Source of the DNA: Euryhalocaulis caribicus
GTDB taxonomy: Bacteria > Pseudomonadota > Alphaproteobacteria > Caulobacterales > Maricaulaceae
Reading direction: 5' to 3'
Length of the DNA: 64,000 nt
NCBI RefSeq assembly: GCF_000412185.1
Contig: NZ_ASJA01000002.1
Location: 215,524-279,523, forward strand
The position numbers were made by a program, and so were the translations under genes. Below are positions 18,715-27,679 of the stretch, one piece after another. Each line of letters begins with the position of its first letter. Within the stretch, counting starts at the first letter, position 1. The notes beneath the pieces are model-generated. The model made no database searches, had not been told where the DNA came from, and saw nothing but the letters and a program-made list of their open reading frames with translations.

Positions 18715-19601
18715 GGCGCGACGCAGGAAAAAGAATCGGGCTGCATGTCTGCGCCATAGAGCGTTCGCGCCGCGCGGCGCCAGTGATCGGTCACAATCAG
18801 ACCCGCGCCGGCGTCGCGCGCACGTTTCAATTGCGCGGCGTCAAAACGTCCCAGTGCGCCATAAATAATTGAAATATCGTGGCTTTTTATATTTTCCCAA
18901 AGCGTGAAATCTGGCGTGTGGGTTCCGGTCCAGGCCAGGAGATTGCTCGCGGGGGGTCCATATTCGAGCACGTCGTCCAGATCGCTCTGACTATATATCG
19001 GGGCGGAAATCATAAGCGCGGGGTCCAGCGCATGGATTCCGCGCGCCTCTTCCAGATCGTCCGCGATGATGACAACCTCCTCACGCGCGCCGGCTTGGAC
19101 GATCGCTTCAAAAACGGGTTCCAGCGGCGCATCCTTTATGTCCAGCTCCAGGATGGCGGTTCCGTCCGCCCAGTCCAAAGCCTCAGACAAGGTCGGGACG
19201 GAAAAGCCGGTCGCGCGCCCGGCGTTGTCTCGCAGCTTTATGGCGCCGAGTGTTTCACGTGAAACACGCTGCAATGGTCCGGCGCCGGTCGTCGTCCGGT
19301 CCAGCGTGGTGTCGTGTAGAAGATAAAGCGTCTCGTCGGGGCCTTGCCGGATATCAATTTCCAGCAGAATGGGCGCGCTGCCCGTGACCGCGGCGAAAGT
19401 TTCCAGCGCATTTTCGGGATATCCGGACGACGGCCCGCCTCGATGAGCCGCCAGCAAGGCAACGTTATTTTCCCGCAGGCACGCAAAAAAGGCCGGGCCG
19501 CCCGCATCATCGGCCGCCGCCCCGAGGGACATGCGCGGGCCCGAAGGACGGCCGCAGGCGGCGATAAATATCGTTATGGCGATTAGGCAGGCAGCGCGCA
19601 T
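18711..19601 (-). CDS. glycerophosphodiester phosphodiesterase family lipoprotein
   Basis: Hydrolyses glycerophosphodiesters to glycerol-3-phosphate and an alcohol, presumably in the periplasm. A lipobox (IAAC, Cys16) follows a short signal. GDPD landmarks are AAHRGG, ENALETF, the ligand pair in LEIDIRQGPD and the catalytic His in LYLLHDTTLDRTT; the second half holds ILELDIKD. A frame runs far upstream to 20528 but is only the shadow of mnmE. The ATG at 19599-19601 has GGGAG at good spacing; the ATG at 19610 is an alternative. A perfect parS site lies inside the gene at 19251. Confidence 0.88.
   Translation of the reverse strand: MRAACLIAITIFIAACGRPSGPRMSLGAAADDAGGPAFFACLRENNVALLAAHRGGPSSGYPENALETFAAVTGSAPILLEIDIRQGPDETLYLLHDTTLDRTTTGAGPLQRVSRETLGAIKLRDNAGRATGFSVPTLSEALDWADGTAILELDIKDAPLEPVFEAIVQAGAREEVVIIADDLEEARGIHALDPALMISAPIYSQSDLDDVLEYGPPASNLLAWTGTHTPDFTLWENIKSHDISIIYGALGRFDAAQLKRARDAGAGLIVTDHWRRAARTLYGADMQPDSFSCVAP
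19251..19266. repeat. parS site 1 (inside the GDPD gene)
   Basis: TGTTTCACGTGAAACA, the exact 16-bp palindromic parS consensus bound by chromosomal ParB. It lies in the coding region of the GDPD lipoprotein, about 6 kb from parB. Confidence 0.95.
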
Positions 19602-19671
19602 ATGGTTCATTCTCCCGCCGAACAGGTTACATAAGGTCTGCCGAGCACTAGCGCGAAAGGATGGCGCCGCT

Positions 19672-19914
19672 ATGAAAGTCACTGTCGATATCGACTGTAC
19701 GCCCCAGGAGGCCCGCAGTTTCTTCGGTCTGCCCGATGTGGAGCCGCTGAACAAGCAACTGGTCGAAGAAATGAGCAAACGCATGGGCGCCAATATGGAA
19801 ATGATGGAGCCGGAAGCGCTGATGCGGCACTGGATGAGTTTTGGCGGACAGATGTCGGACCAGTTCCTGGATCTCATGCGGGCCGCTTCCGGCGGAGCCT
19901 CTTCCAGGAAGTGA
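19672..19914 (+). CDS. DUF6489 family protein
   Basis: A small 80-residue acidic and Met-rich protein starting MKVTVDIDCTPQEARSFFG, resembling DUF6489 of alphaproteobacteria, function unknown. The repeated MEMMEPEALMRHWM region is probably helical. GAAAGG lies 11 nt upstream of the ATG at 19672. The stop TGA overlaps the GTG start of mnmE (GTGA), indicating coupled expression, which makes a link to tRNA modification or to this near-origin locus conceivable. Confidence 0.75.
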   Translation: MKVTVDIDCTPQEARSFFGLPDVEPLNKQLVEEMSKRMGANMEMMEPEALMRHWMSFGGQMSDQFLDLMRAASGGASSRK

Positions 19915-21221
19915 CGCCGGCCACGATCTATGCCCTGGCCACGGCGCCCGGCCGCGCCGGTGTCGCCGTGATGCGTGTCAGCGGTCCGCAGGCCGGTCCG
20001 GCGCTGGAGCGTCTGACCGGAGAACGGGGCGCGCCGCGCGCCGCGCGGCTGACCGGAATTGAGAGTCAGGCCGGGCTGATTGATCGGGGACTGACGCTCT
20101 GGTTTCCCGCGCCCGGGAGTTTTACCGGAGAGGATGTCGCCGAGTTTCACGTGCATGGCGGACCGGCCGTAATCGAGGCTATGGCGGAAGCCTTTGAAGC
20201 CATTGGCTTGCGGCAGGCCGAGCCGGGGGAATTCACGCGGCGGGCTTTCGAGCACGGGAAAATGGACCTCACGGAGGCCGAAGGACTGGCCGACCTGGTC
20301 AATGCGGAGACCGCAGCTCAACGCGATCAGGCGCTGCGTCAGATGTCCGGCGCGTTGAAGGGCATCTATTCCGACTGGCGGGACCGGGTGTTGACCGTGA
20401 CGGCGCAGGTTGAAGCGGAAATCGATTTTCCCGACGAGGGCGACGTTCCAGACGCGCTCGCCGGCCGGGCCGGGCCGGAGCTGTATGCGTTGGTCAACGC
20501 ACTCAAGGCGCACCTGGATGACGCACACAGGGGCGAACGGGTGCGGGACGGTTACCGCATTGCGCTGATCGGTCCGCCCAATGCCGGGAAATCAAGCCTG
20601 CTGAACCGGCTTTCGCGCCGGGAGGCGGCGATTGTCACCGAAATTCCCGGCACCACGCGCGATATTGTCGAGGTTCATCTCAATCTCGGCGGCTATCCTG
20701 TCATCGTCGCCGATACGGCGGGGTTACGCGAAACCGCGGACCGAATTGAGGCTGAAGGCGTGCGGCGGGCGCTGGAGCGAGCCGAGAATGCCGATTTGCG
20801 CATAGGCGTGGCTGATGCGGCCGATCCGCAAACGGCAGAGGCCGTCCGATCACGCTTGAAGCCCGATGATATACTGGTCTGGAACAAGTGCGACGCGGCC
20901 CCCGCGCGGCAGGACGAATCAATCCGCATATCCGCCCTGACGGGCGAGGGCGTCGAGATGCTGGAGGCGGACCTGACCCGGCGGGTGACAAGCGTTCTGG
21001 GCGGCGCCGGCGCGCCAAGTCTGACGCGGCAACGGCACAGGCGTGGCGTTCTGCGGGCGCTTGAGGCTCTTGAGCGCGGACGGATGCGTCTCTCAGATGC
21101 ACCGGAGCTGGCTGGTGAAGATTTGAGGCTTGCCGCGCGCGCGCTGGAAGAGATTACCGGGCGCGTGGATGTGGAAGACGTTCTGGGCGAGATCTTCGGC
21201 CGCTTTTGTATCGGAAAATAG
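19911..21221 (+). CDS. mnmE: tRNA modification GTPase MnmE
   Basis: With MnmG forms the enzyme that installs (carboxymethyl)aminomethyl groups at U34 of certain tRNAs. In the 436-residue protein the N-terminal folate-binding domain contains EFHVHGGPA, the G-domain has GPPNAGKSSLLNRL, PGTTRD, DTAG and NKCD motifs, and the C-terminal CIGK carries the essential Cys. It starts at GTG 19911, coupled to the DUF6489 gene. Two parS sites follow its stop. Confidence 0.97.
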   Translation: MTPATIYALATAPGRAGVAVMRVSGPQAGPALERLTGERGAPRAARLTGIESQAGLIDRGLTLWFPAPGSFTGEDVAEFHVHGGPAVIEAMAEAFEAIGLRQAEPGEFTRRAFEHGKMDLTEAEGLADLVNAETAAQRDQALRQMSGALKGIYSDWRDRVLTVTAQVEAEIDFPDEGDVPDALAGRAGPELYALVNALKAHLDDAHRGERVRDGYRIALIGPPNAGKSSLLNRLSRREAAIVTEIPGTTRDIVEVHLNLGGYPVIVADTAGLRETADRIEAEGVRRALERAENADLRIGVADAADPQTAEAVRSRLKPDDILVWNKCDAAPARQDESIRISALTGEGVEMLEADLTRRVTSVLGGAGAPSLTRQRHRRGVLRALEALERGRMRLSDAPELAGEDLRLAARALEEITGRVDVEDVLGEIFGRFCIGK

Positions 21222-21223
21222 AG

Positions 21224-21239
21224 TGTTTCACGTGAAACA
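21224..21239. repeat. parS site 2
   Basis: Exact TGTTTCACGTGAAACA, 2 bp after the mnmE stop codon, in the 65-bp gap between the convergent mnmE and DsrE-like genes. Spaced 38 bp from site 3. Confidence 0.97.
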
Positions 21240-21261
21240 TCCGGTCTGAGGCCGGCCAGAA

Positions 21262-21277
21262 TGTTTCACGTGAAACA
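21262..21277. repeat. parS site 3
   Basis: Exact TGTTTCACGTGAAACA, 9 bp before the stop of the DsrE-like gene. Sites 2 and 3 together occupy half of the intergenic space. Confidence 0.97.
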
Positions 21278-21286
21278 AAAGGGCCG

Positions 21287-21829
21287 TCAAAACGGATTGA
21301 GCGTATATCCGTCCTGCTGGAGCAATGCGTGGGCTGTCATTGCCGACAGGGCCATTTCAACGCCGGGAAGCAGGTCATTGGCGGAAACGCCCTGAGCCGC
21401 TGCGCTCTGGCCGCAAACCTCAATGTTGACGCCATAATCCAGCAGAGCGGCGACAAGCTCGGCGTTTGCATTAGGTTCGCCGGCCCCGGCCTCGTAAACA
21501 TCCGTACGGGTCAAATCTTTCACGGCGCCGCCATGAATGACGAGGGCGAGCTGGATATTCGCTTCAGGGACGCCGTTCTCGACATGCATATCGATAAATC
21601 GCGTTGCGCTGACCAGCGCGCGATTAAGCGCGCCGGGGTCTGCGCGTTCGGCAATATCGAAGGCCACTTTGAAAGCGGCGTTGTCGGGTAACGGCCGCGC
21701 CGTCTCCACGGTTGCGACCTGGCTGTACTGGGGAAACAGGGGACCGGGATGGAAGGCCGGATTCTGTATTGCCTGCGCGGCGGTACCGGAGGCTGCGAGG
21801 GCAAGAAAAGCAAGAGCGGTCTGGACCAT
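21287..21829 (-). CDS. secreted DsrE/DsrF-like protein
   Basis: A 180-residue protein with a cleavable-looking signal peptide (ALAFLALAASGTAAQA) and a DsrE-like fold: VAFDIAERADPGALNRAL, LVIHGGAVKDL, and a conserved Cys in YGVNIEVCGQSA. DsrE-family proteins are sulfur carriers in the cytosol; the function of exported versions is unknown. It is embedded between parS sites, divergent from mnmG. Confidence 0.75.
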   Translation of the reverse strand: MVQTALAFLALAASGTAAQAIQNPAFHPGPLFPQYSQVATVETARPLPDNAAFKVAFDIAERADPGALNRALVSATRFIDMHVENGVPEANIQLALVIHGGAVKDLTRTDVYEAGAGEPNANAELVAALLDYGVNIEVCGQSAAAQGVSANDLLPGVEMALSAMTAHALLQQDGYTLNPF

Positions 21830-21858
21830 GATTTACCCCTGTTGATGGATCGGCCGAG

Positions 21859-21874
21859 CGTTTCACGTGAAACA
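21859..21874. repeat. parS site 4 (one mismatch)
   Basis: CGTTTCACGTGAAACA differs from the consensus only at the first base. It lies in the interval between the divergent DsrE-like gene and mnmG, about 85 bp upstream of the mnmG start. It creates a spurious ATG extension of the mnmG frame. Confidence 0.9.
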
Positions 21875-21959
21875 CCGGCCGGCAAGCTGGCGCGGGACTG
21901 AAGACTGCGCGGCGCCTTTGTCTTGCGCGGAAAACCCCTCGACGTATATCAAGCGCCTG

Positions 21960-23834
21960 ATGAGCGCGCCTAATTCATACGACGTTATAATAATCGGCGG
22001 CGGCCATGCCGGCTGCGAAGCCGCGGCGGCGTCTGCGCGGATGGGCGCGGCGACGCTTTTGCTGACGCACAAGCTCGAGACAATCGGCGAAATGTCCTGC
22101 AATCCGGCCATTGGCGGGCTCGGAAAAGGCCATCTGGTGCGCGAGATTGATGCGCTGGACGGGCTCATGGGCCGGGTGGCGGATGTTTCGGGCATACAGT
22201 TCCGGCTTTTGAACCGTTCCAAAGGCCCGGCCGTGCGCGGGCCGCGCACCCAGTCGGACCGCGCGCTTTACCGCAGCGCCATGCAGAAGGAGATCGCCGG
22301 GACAGAGAATCTGACCGTGATCGCCGACGCGGTGGACGATCTGGTCGTCGAAGACGGCCTTACGGCCGGCGTGATCTGCGAGAGCGGGGCGGAGTACCGC
22401 TCGGGCGCGGTTGTCCTGACCGCCGGCACGTTCCTCCGCGGCATGATCCATATCGGCGAGCGGCGGATTCCTGCGGGCCGGGCGGGAGAGAAGCCGGCGG
22501 TTACGCTCGGCGAGCGGCTATATGCGCTGGGCCTGGATATGGGCCGCCTTAAAACCGGCACGCCCGCGCGGCTGGATGGATCCACCATAGACTGGGACAG
22601 TCTGGAGCGTCAGGAAGCCGATGCGGATCCGGTTCCGTTTTCCTTTATGACCGATCGGATCACCGTGCCGCAGATTGCGTGCGGGATTACCTATACGAAT
22701 GCGGAAACACATCGCATTATCGATGAAAACATAGGAAAATCAGCGGTTTATAGCGGCAGCGTCGCGGGCCGCGGGCCGCGCTATTGCCCCTCGATCGAAG
22801 ACAAGGTCGTCAAATTTGCCGATCGCTCGCGCCACCAGATCTTTCTGGAGCCGGAAGGACTGGATGATGACACCGTCTATCCGAACGGCATCTCTACATC
22901 GCTGCCCGAAGATGTTCAGGACGCCTTCCTAAGAACCATACCGGGCCTCGAGAATGCAAAAGTGAAGCGGCACGGCTATGCCATCGAGTATGACTATGTC
23001 GATCCGCGCGAACTTTATCCCTCGCTGGAGGTGAAGCGTTTGGCGAGCCTGTTCCTGGCGGGGCAGATCAACGGCACGACCGGGTATGAAGAGGCCGGCG
23101 CGCAAGGCCTGGCGGCCGGATTGAACGCGGCGCGTAAGGCGTCTGGCGGTGACGCGGTCATCTTTGACCGCTCGGAAGCCTATCTGGGGGTGATGATCGA
23201 TGATCTGGTCACCCGCGGCGTTACCGAGCCCTATCGTATGTTCACCTCCCGCGCCGAATACCGGCTGCGCCTGCGCGCCGATAACGCAGACCAGCGGCTG
23301 ACGGGACTGGGCGAAGCGATCGGCTGCGTCGGGCGGGGGCGGGCGAGCATGTTTCACGTGAAACAAACCGCGCTTGAAGCGGCGCGGGCCTTCGCGAAAG
23401 AAAAATCGCTGACGCCCAACGAGGCGCGGCGGCACGGGCTGGACGTCAATCAGGACGGACAGCGGCGCAATTTGCTGGATCTGCTGGCTTATCCCGATGT
23501 CGCGCTAAGCGATCTGGCGCGGGTCTGGCCTGAAATTGCCGAGTGGCGGTCCGATGTGGCGGAGCAGATCGAGATCGATTCGGTCTATGCCGGATACATG
23601 GAGCGCCAGGAGGCCGACATCGTGGCTCTCAAGCGTGACGAGTCGCTGCAGATACCGGCCGATCTGGATTATGGGCGTGTCGGCGGCCTGTCCAATGAGG
23701 TTCGCGAGAAGCTGGAGCGCGCGCGTCCTGTAACGCTGGGTCAGGCGGGGCGTATTGAAGGCGTGACGCCGGGCGCATTAACGGCTTTGCTGGCGCATGT
23801 TCGCAAGCGCGGCGATGACCGCAAGCGGGCCTGA
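21960..23834 (+). CDS. mnmG: tRNA uridine 5-carboxymethylaminomethyl modification enzyme MnmG
   Basis: FAD-dependent partner of MnmE in U34 modification. The 624-residue protein has the FAD loop [14 protein letters not shown] at its N-terminus, then [19 protein letters not shown] and GTFLRG, and the C-terminal domain ends [16 protein letters not shown] chose the ATG at 21960 (MSAPNSYD), giving the family length; the upstream in-frame ATG at 21867 lies in parS site 4. Codons around 23350 contain a perfect parS that is translated as MFHVKQ. Confidence 0.97.
   Translation: MSAPNSYDVIIIGGGHAGCEAAAASARMGAATLLLTHKLETIGEMSCNPAIGGLGKGHLVREIDALDGLMGRVADVSGIQFRLLNRSKGPAVRGPRTQSDRALYRSAMQKEIAGTENLTVIADAVDDLVVEDGLTAGVICESGAEYRSGAVVLTAGTFLRGMIHIGERRIPAGRAGEKPAVTLGERLYALGLDMGRLKTGTPARLDGSTIDWDSLERQEADADPVPFSFMTDRITVPQIACGITYTNAETHRIIDENIGKSAVYSGSVAGRGPRYCPSIEDKVVKFADRSRHQIFLEPEGLDDDTVYPNGISTSLPEDVQDAFLRTIPGLENAKVKRHGYAIEYDYVDPRELYPSLEVKRLASLFLAGQINGTTGYEEAGAQGLAAGLNAARKASGGDAVIFDRSEAYLGVMIDDLVTRGVTEPYRMFTSRAEYRLRLRADNADQRLTGLGEAIGCVGRGRASMFHVKQTALEAARAFAKEKSLTPNEARRHGLDVNQDGQRRNLLDLLAYPDVALSDLARVWPEIAEWRSDVAEQIEIDSVYAGYMERQEADIVALKRDESLQIPADLDYGRVGGLSNEVREKLERARPVTLGQAGRIEGVTPGALTALLAHVRKRGDDRKRA
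23350..23365. repeat. parS site 5 (inside mnmG)
   Basis: Exact TGTTTCACGTGAAACA within mnmG, read in the mnmG frame as part of S-MFHVKQ-T. It is the site nearest to parA-parB, 1.1 kb upstream of parA. Confidence 0.96.
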
Positions 23835-23842
23835 GCGGAACT

Positions 23843-24457
23843 TTGGATCAGAAACAGATCTTTGCGGAGAAAGCCGGCGTTTCCGATGAGGCGCTGAGCG
23901 CTTTCGAGGCGTGGCATGAAGCGCTGACGCGCTGGAATAGCCGGGTGAATCTGGTGGGCCGGTCAACGCTGGATGATTTTTGGATCCGCCATGCCCTTGA
24001 TTCTATTCAGGTATTTCAGTGCGCGCCTGAGCCGGGGCGCTGGATCGATATCGGCGCCGGAGCCGGGTTTCCCGGGATCGCTGTTGGAATCATGCAAGCG
24101 GAGGCCTTGGCGGGAGAGACCTATCTTGTTGAAACCAATGGTAAAAAATCCGCCTTTTTGAGAGAGGCCGTGAGGGAAACGGGCGCGCGGGCCAGCGTGC
24201 ACGCGAAGCGTTGGCAGCAGGTCCCGGCGGAGCGTTTCGATGTGGTGACGGCCCGCGCCTTCGCGCCCATGCCAGACTTGCTGGAAGCGGCGTTCGCATT
24301 CTGGGGCGAGGGCACGGTTGGAGTTTTCCCCAAGGGAAAAGGCTGGCGCGAGGAAATGCAGGCCGCCAGCAGGGATTGGCGCTTTGACGCGAAGCCTATC
24401 CCGAGTATCACCGGAGACGGGGCGATTTTGGTCGTAACGGAGCTGCGCCGTGAGTGA
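23843..24457 (+). CDS. rsmG: 16S rRNA m7G527 methyltransferase RsmG
   Basis: Methylates N7 of G527 in 16S rRNA. In the 204-residue protein the entry motif NSRVNLVGRSTLDDFWIRHALDS and SAM loop WIDIGAGAGFPGIA are clear, and VVTARAFAPMPDLLE follows. The apparent start is TTG at 23843, 8 nt after mnmG; no ATG or GTG fits the family N-terminus. The 3' end overlaps parA by 8 nt, so mnmG-rsmG-parA-parB look like one transcription unit. Confidence 0.93.
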   Translation: MDQKQIFAEKAGVSDEALSAFEAWHEALTRWNSRVNLVGRSTLDDFWIRHALDSIQVFQCAPEPGRWIDIGAGAGFPGIAVGIMQAEALAGETYLVETNGKKSAFLREAVRETGARASVHAKRWQQVPAERFDVVTARAFAPMPDLLEAAFAFWGEGTVGVFPKGKGWREEMQAASRDWRFDAKPIPSITGDGAILVVTELRRE

Positions 24458-25265
24458 CGGGACAAAGGTCATCGCCATCGCGAACCAGAAGGGCGGGGTG
24501 GGGAAAACCACCACGGCCATCAATCTGGGCACAGCGCTGGCCGCATCGGGCCGCAAGGTTCTGCTGATCGACCTGGACCCGCAGGGCAACGCTTCAACCG
24601 GACTGGGCCTGGAAAAAGCCAAGCGCAAGATCACCGCCTATGACGTGGTCGTTTCCGAATACGATCTGGAAAAGGCGATTCAGCCATCCTCCATCCCGGA
24701 TCTCGACCTTTTGCCCTCTGATGTAGAGCTTTCCGGAGCGGAGCTGGAGCTGGCCTCCACGCCGCGGCGTTCCTACCGTCTGAAGCATGCAATCGACCGG
24801 CGCGACCGCATGGTCGCCCGGGAAGAAGCCGAACGCTATGATTTCATCCTGATCGATTGCCCGCCTTCACTGAACCTGCTGACCGTGAACGCGATGACGG
24901 CCGCCGATTCCGTTCTGGTGCCGCTGCAATGCGAGTTTTTCGCGTTGGAGGGGCTGACCCAGCTGATGCGGACGATCGAGCTGGTGCGGTCCAGCCTGAA
25001 TCCGGATCTGGAAATCGAGGGCGTAGTGCTGACCATGCATGACCGCCGCAACCGCCTGTCCGACCAGGTGGCGGACGATGTGCGCGACTATTTTGGCGAA
25101 AAGGTCTTCGAGACGGTGATTCCGCGCAATGTCCGCGTGTCCGAAGCGCCGTCCTTCGGCAAGCCGGCCATAGTCTATGACTATGAGTGCGCCGGCAGCC
25201 GCGCCTATTTGCGCATGGCGCGCGAGCTGTTGCGCCGACAGCCCAGCGAAGCGGAGGCGGCATGA
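24450..25265 (+). CDS. parA: chromosome partitioning ATPase ParA
   Basis: Deviant Walker A ATPase that moves ParB-parS complexes toward the new pole. In the 271-residue protein KGGVGKTTTAINLG contains the signature Lys, Walker A' is VLLIDLDPQGNAST and Walker B FILIDCPPSLN. It starts at GTG 24450 inside the rsmG end; the stop overlaps the parB ATG. The five parS sites lie 1.1-5.2 kb upstream. Confidence 0.97.
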   Translation: MSDGTKVIAIANQKGGVGKTTTAINLGTALAASGRKVLLIDLDPQGNASTGLGLEKAKRKITAYDVVVSEYDLEKAIQPSSIPDLDLLPSDVELSGAELELASTPRRSYRLKHAIDRRDRMVAREEAERYDFILIDCPPSLNLLTVNAMTAADSVLVPLQCEFFALEGLTQLMRTIELVRSSLNPDLEIEGVVLTMHDRRNRLSDQVADDVRDYFGEKVFETVIPRNVRVSEAPSFGKPAIVYDYECAGSRAYLRMARELLRRQPSEAEAA

Positions 25266-26137
25266 GCGAGAAACAACGCACGCGCGGTCTCGGCCGGGGC
25301 CTCTCGGCGCTGTTGAGCGAGCCGGACGCCGAACGTGAGGAATTGCCGAAGGAAAGCCGCGAGATCCTCGAGGGCGCGCGGCAGATTCCGATTGAGCTGA
25401 TCCGGCCCAATCCGGCGCAGCCCCGCCGCACCTTTGACGCCGAGGATCTGGCGGACCTGTCCGCCTCGATCAAGGAGCGCGGCGTGTTGCAGCCGCTGCT
25501 GCTGCGGCCGACCGAGGACGAGGAATTCGAGATCGTTGCGGGCGAGCGGCGCTGGCGCGCGGCCCAGAAGGCGGGCCTGCATGAGGTTCCGGCGGTCATC
25601 CGGCGCTTGACCGACGCCGAGACGCTGGAAATCGCCATCATCGAGAATGTCCAGCGGGCGGACCTCAATCCGCTGGAAGAGGCGGACGCCTATGACCGCC
25701 TGATGAAGGATTTCTCCCGCACGCAGGCGGAAGTGGCCGATGTGGTGGGCAAATCACGCGCTCATGTCGCCAACATGCTGCGCCTGCTGAAGCTTCCGGC
25801 GCCGGTTCGCAAGCTGTTGTCCGACGGGGCGTTGAGCGCGGGCCATGCCCGCGCGCTGGCCAATGCCGATGATCCGGAAGCGCTGGCCCGCCGCGTGGTG
25901 AAGGAAGGGCTTTCGGTTCGCGCGGTCGAGGATCTGGCGCGAAAACCGGAGACCGCGAAGAAGAAAAAGCCGGCGACCAAAAGCAAGGATGCCGATACCG
26001 CGGCGCTGGAAGCCGATATTGCCTCGGCGCTGGGCCTTTCGGTGGATATTCGCCACAAAGGCGAAGCGGGCGAATTGCGCCTCAGCTATAAATCGCTGGA
26101 ACAGCTGGACGATCTCTGCCGCCGGCTCACCGCCTGA
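25262..26137 (+). CDS. parB: chromosome partitioning CTPase ParB
   Basis: Binds parS and slides as a CTP-dependent clamp. In the 291-residue protein the N-terminal RGLGRGLSALL is the ParA-interacting segment, IRPNPAQPRRTF and AGERRWRAAQKAG form the CTP-binding domain (GERRW box), the HTH is FSRTQAEVADVVGKSRAHVANMLRLL, and the dimerisation domain ends SLEQLDDLCRRL. It starts at ATG 25262 (ATGA with parA). The 3' end overlaps convergent holA by 11 nt. Confidence 0.97.
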   Translation: MSEKQRTRGLGRGLSALLSEPDAEREELPKESREILEGARQIPIELIRPNPAQPRRTFDAEDLADLSASIKERGVLQPLLLRPTEDEEFEIVAGERRWRAAQKAGLHEVPAVIRRLTDAETLEIAIIENVQRADLNPLEEADAYDRLMKDFSRTQAEVADVVGKSRAHVANMLRLLKLPAPVRKLLSDGALSAGHARALANADDPEALARRVVKEGLSVRAVEDLARKPETAKKKKPATKSKDADTAALEADIASALGLSVDIRHKGEAGELRLSYKSLEQLDDLCRRLTA

Positions 26138-27188
26138 AGCGCGCCAGTTTCGCAATCGCCAGGACCAGCTCTCCCGCCACCGCGTCATCGGGAAGACCGC
26201 TGGTCTTGGCCTGTTTCTCGGCCGCATAGACCGCCTGCGCCGCACGCTCCAGCGCATCGCTACGCCAGTTATTGAGCGCCTGCCCGAAGGCGCGCTGGCG
26301 CATGAAGAAGACCGGCGGCCGAAGCGCCTTCATGGCGTCGCCCGCGCTGCGCCCGCCATCCATCATGGCGCGGGCCTGATGCAAACGGGTGATGTGCCGG
26401 GAGGCGGCGCGAATGACGCCCACGGGCGAGCCGCCCGCGGCCAGCGCCCGCCGCAGCGCCGCATCGGCCGACCGGGCATCGCCCAGGGCGGCGGATTCAA
26501 TGATGTCATCCATGCTGGAATCCTGCATGGCGCCCAGCGTGGCGGCGATATCGGCGGCCGTGACCTCATCCTCGCCGTCTGGACGTGTGTCTTTCAAGCC
26601 TTTGTAAAGGATGAGCTTTTCTATTTCCTGTCGCGCGAGGCCGCGATCCTGGGAGAGGGCGCGGGACAGGGGCTCGCGGGCATCGCGGGACAGCGATAGA
26701 CCTTCCTGCTGAAGCGCGGTTTCGGCAAGGCTGAGCGCGTCAGCCGCGCTGTCCGAATAACAGCCGATGGCCGCCGATGTCTTGGCGGCTTCGAAAGCCT
26801 TGCGGATTTTCGACCGGGGCGTCAGATCGCCCGCTTCGACGATGATTTTTGCTTCAATTTGCGCCGCGCCCTTGTCGGCGTTGGCGATCAGGTCGCTCAC
26901 GGATCCGGCGCCGGCCTCGGTGGTCAGGCGTACGCGAACCAGCCGGGCGCCGCCGGTGAGAGACATGGCCGCGGCCTCGTCCGCCAGTTTGGCGGGATCG
27001 GATTTCAGGTCGGATTCGGTGAGGGTGGCCACGGCAAAGGGGTCATCTGACGCGCCGCCCCAAAGTATGGCCAGATCGTGCGCGCGCTCCCGCACCAGGC
27101 CATTATCCGGGCCAAAGAGCAGGACGGCGACTACGCCGTCATCAGGCTTTTTCAGAAAACGCTCGGCGGCTGCGCCGGAGAACTTCAC
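26127..27188 (-). CDS. holA: DNA polymerase III delta subunit
   Basis: Clamp-loader subunit that opens the beta sliding clamp. The 353-residue protein has the typical N-terminal LLFGPDNGLVRERAHDLA, a central ALSQDRGLARQEIEKLILY and the C-terminal RPPVFFMRQRAFGQALNNW. It begins with GTG at 27186-27188 overlapping the lptE stop (GTGA). It belongs to the leuS-lptE-holA unit, a widely conserved order. Confidence 0.92.
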   Translation of the reverse strand: MKFSGAAAERFLKKPDDGVVAVLLFGPDNGLVRERAHDLAILWGGASDDPFAVATLTESDLKSDPAKLADEAAAMSLTGGARLVRVRLTTEAGAGSVSDLIANADKGAAQIEAKIIVEAGDLTPRSKIRKAFEAAKTSAAIGCYSDSAADALSLAETALQQEGLSLSRDAREPLSRALSQDRGLARQEIEKLILYKGLKDTRPDGEDEVTAADIAATLGAMQDSSMDDIIESAALGDARSADAALRRALAAGGSPVGVIRAASRHITRLHQARAMMDGGRSAGDAMKALRPPVFFMRQRAFGQALNNWRSDALERAAQAVYAAEKQAKTSGLPDDAVAGELVLAIAKLARFRR

Positions 27189-27679
27189 GGCGCCTCATTC
27201 TCCCGGAACCAGCGCGCCAGCTCCATGGTGATCAGGCTGGCGGCGTCGCGGGCGGCGCGCTCCTCGCTGTCCTGTTCGGCGCGAATGGCGCCATAGGGGT
27301 CGGAGGGCACATCAAAGGCGGAATCGCCGACGACATTGCCGCGGGTCAGGCGTTCGCCCGTGCGGGCGTCGAAAAGGGCGTAATCGACATCCATGAGGAT
27401 TTCATAGCGCGTCGCGATATCGGCGATGGTCACGCTCTGCGCGCGGCGCTGCATGTCGATCCGGGTTTCCAGACGATAACGCGGGTCGGCGTCCCAATTG
27501 CCGAGGGAATCGCGAAGCGCGAGGTTCAGCGAATAGGCGGGTCGGCCTTCGCCGGTCGAAACCGCGATGCCGGAAAGGCCGGAGGCGACGCCTGTGCGTT
27601 CGGCATAGAGCGGCTGGAAACCGCAGGCCGAAAGGCCGAGGGCGGCGAGAGAAGCGAGAATAACGGCTATCCGAGTCAT
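27185..27679 (-). CDS. lptE: LPS-assembly lipoprotein LptE
   Basis: Outer-membrane lipoprotein that plugs the LptD barrel during LPS insertion. The 164-residue protein has a signal with lipobox [12 protein letters not shown], the CGFQPLY start being highly typical of LptE/RlpB. The segment [26 protein letters not shown] matches the family core. It is coupled to leuS upstream and holA downstream by 4-nt overlaps. Confidence 0.92.
   Translation of the reverse strand: MTRIAVILASLAALGLSACGFQPLYAERTGVASGLSGIAVSTGEGRPAYSLNLALRDSLGNWDADPRYRLETRIDMQRRAQSVTIADIATRYEILMDVDYALFDARTGERLTRGNVVGDSAFDVPSDPYGAIRAEQDSEERAARDAASLITMELARWFRENEAP

Noticed and set aside
20147..20158. TTTCACGTG half-palindrome in mnmE
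   Set aside because: Only one arm matches parS, and the bases encode the conserved EFHVHGG motif of MnmE, which explains them.
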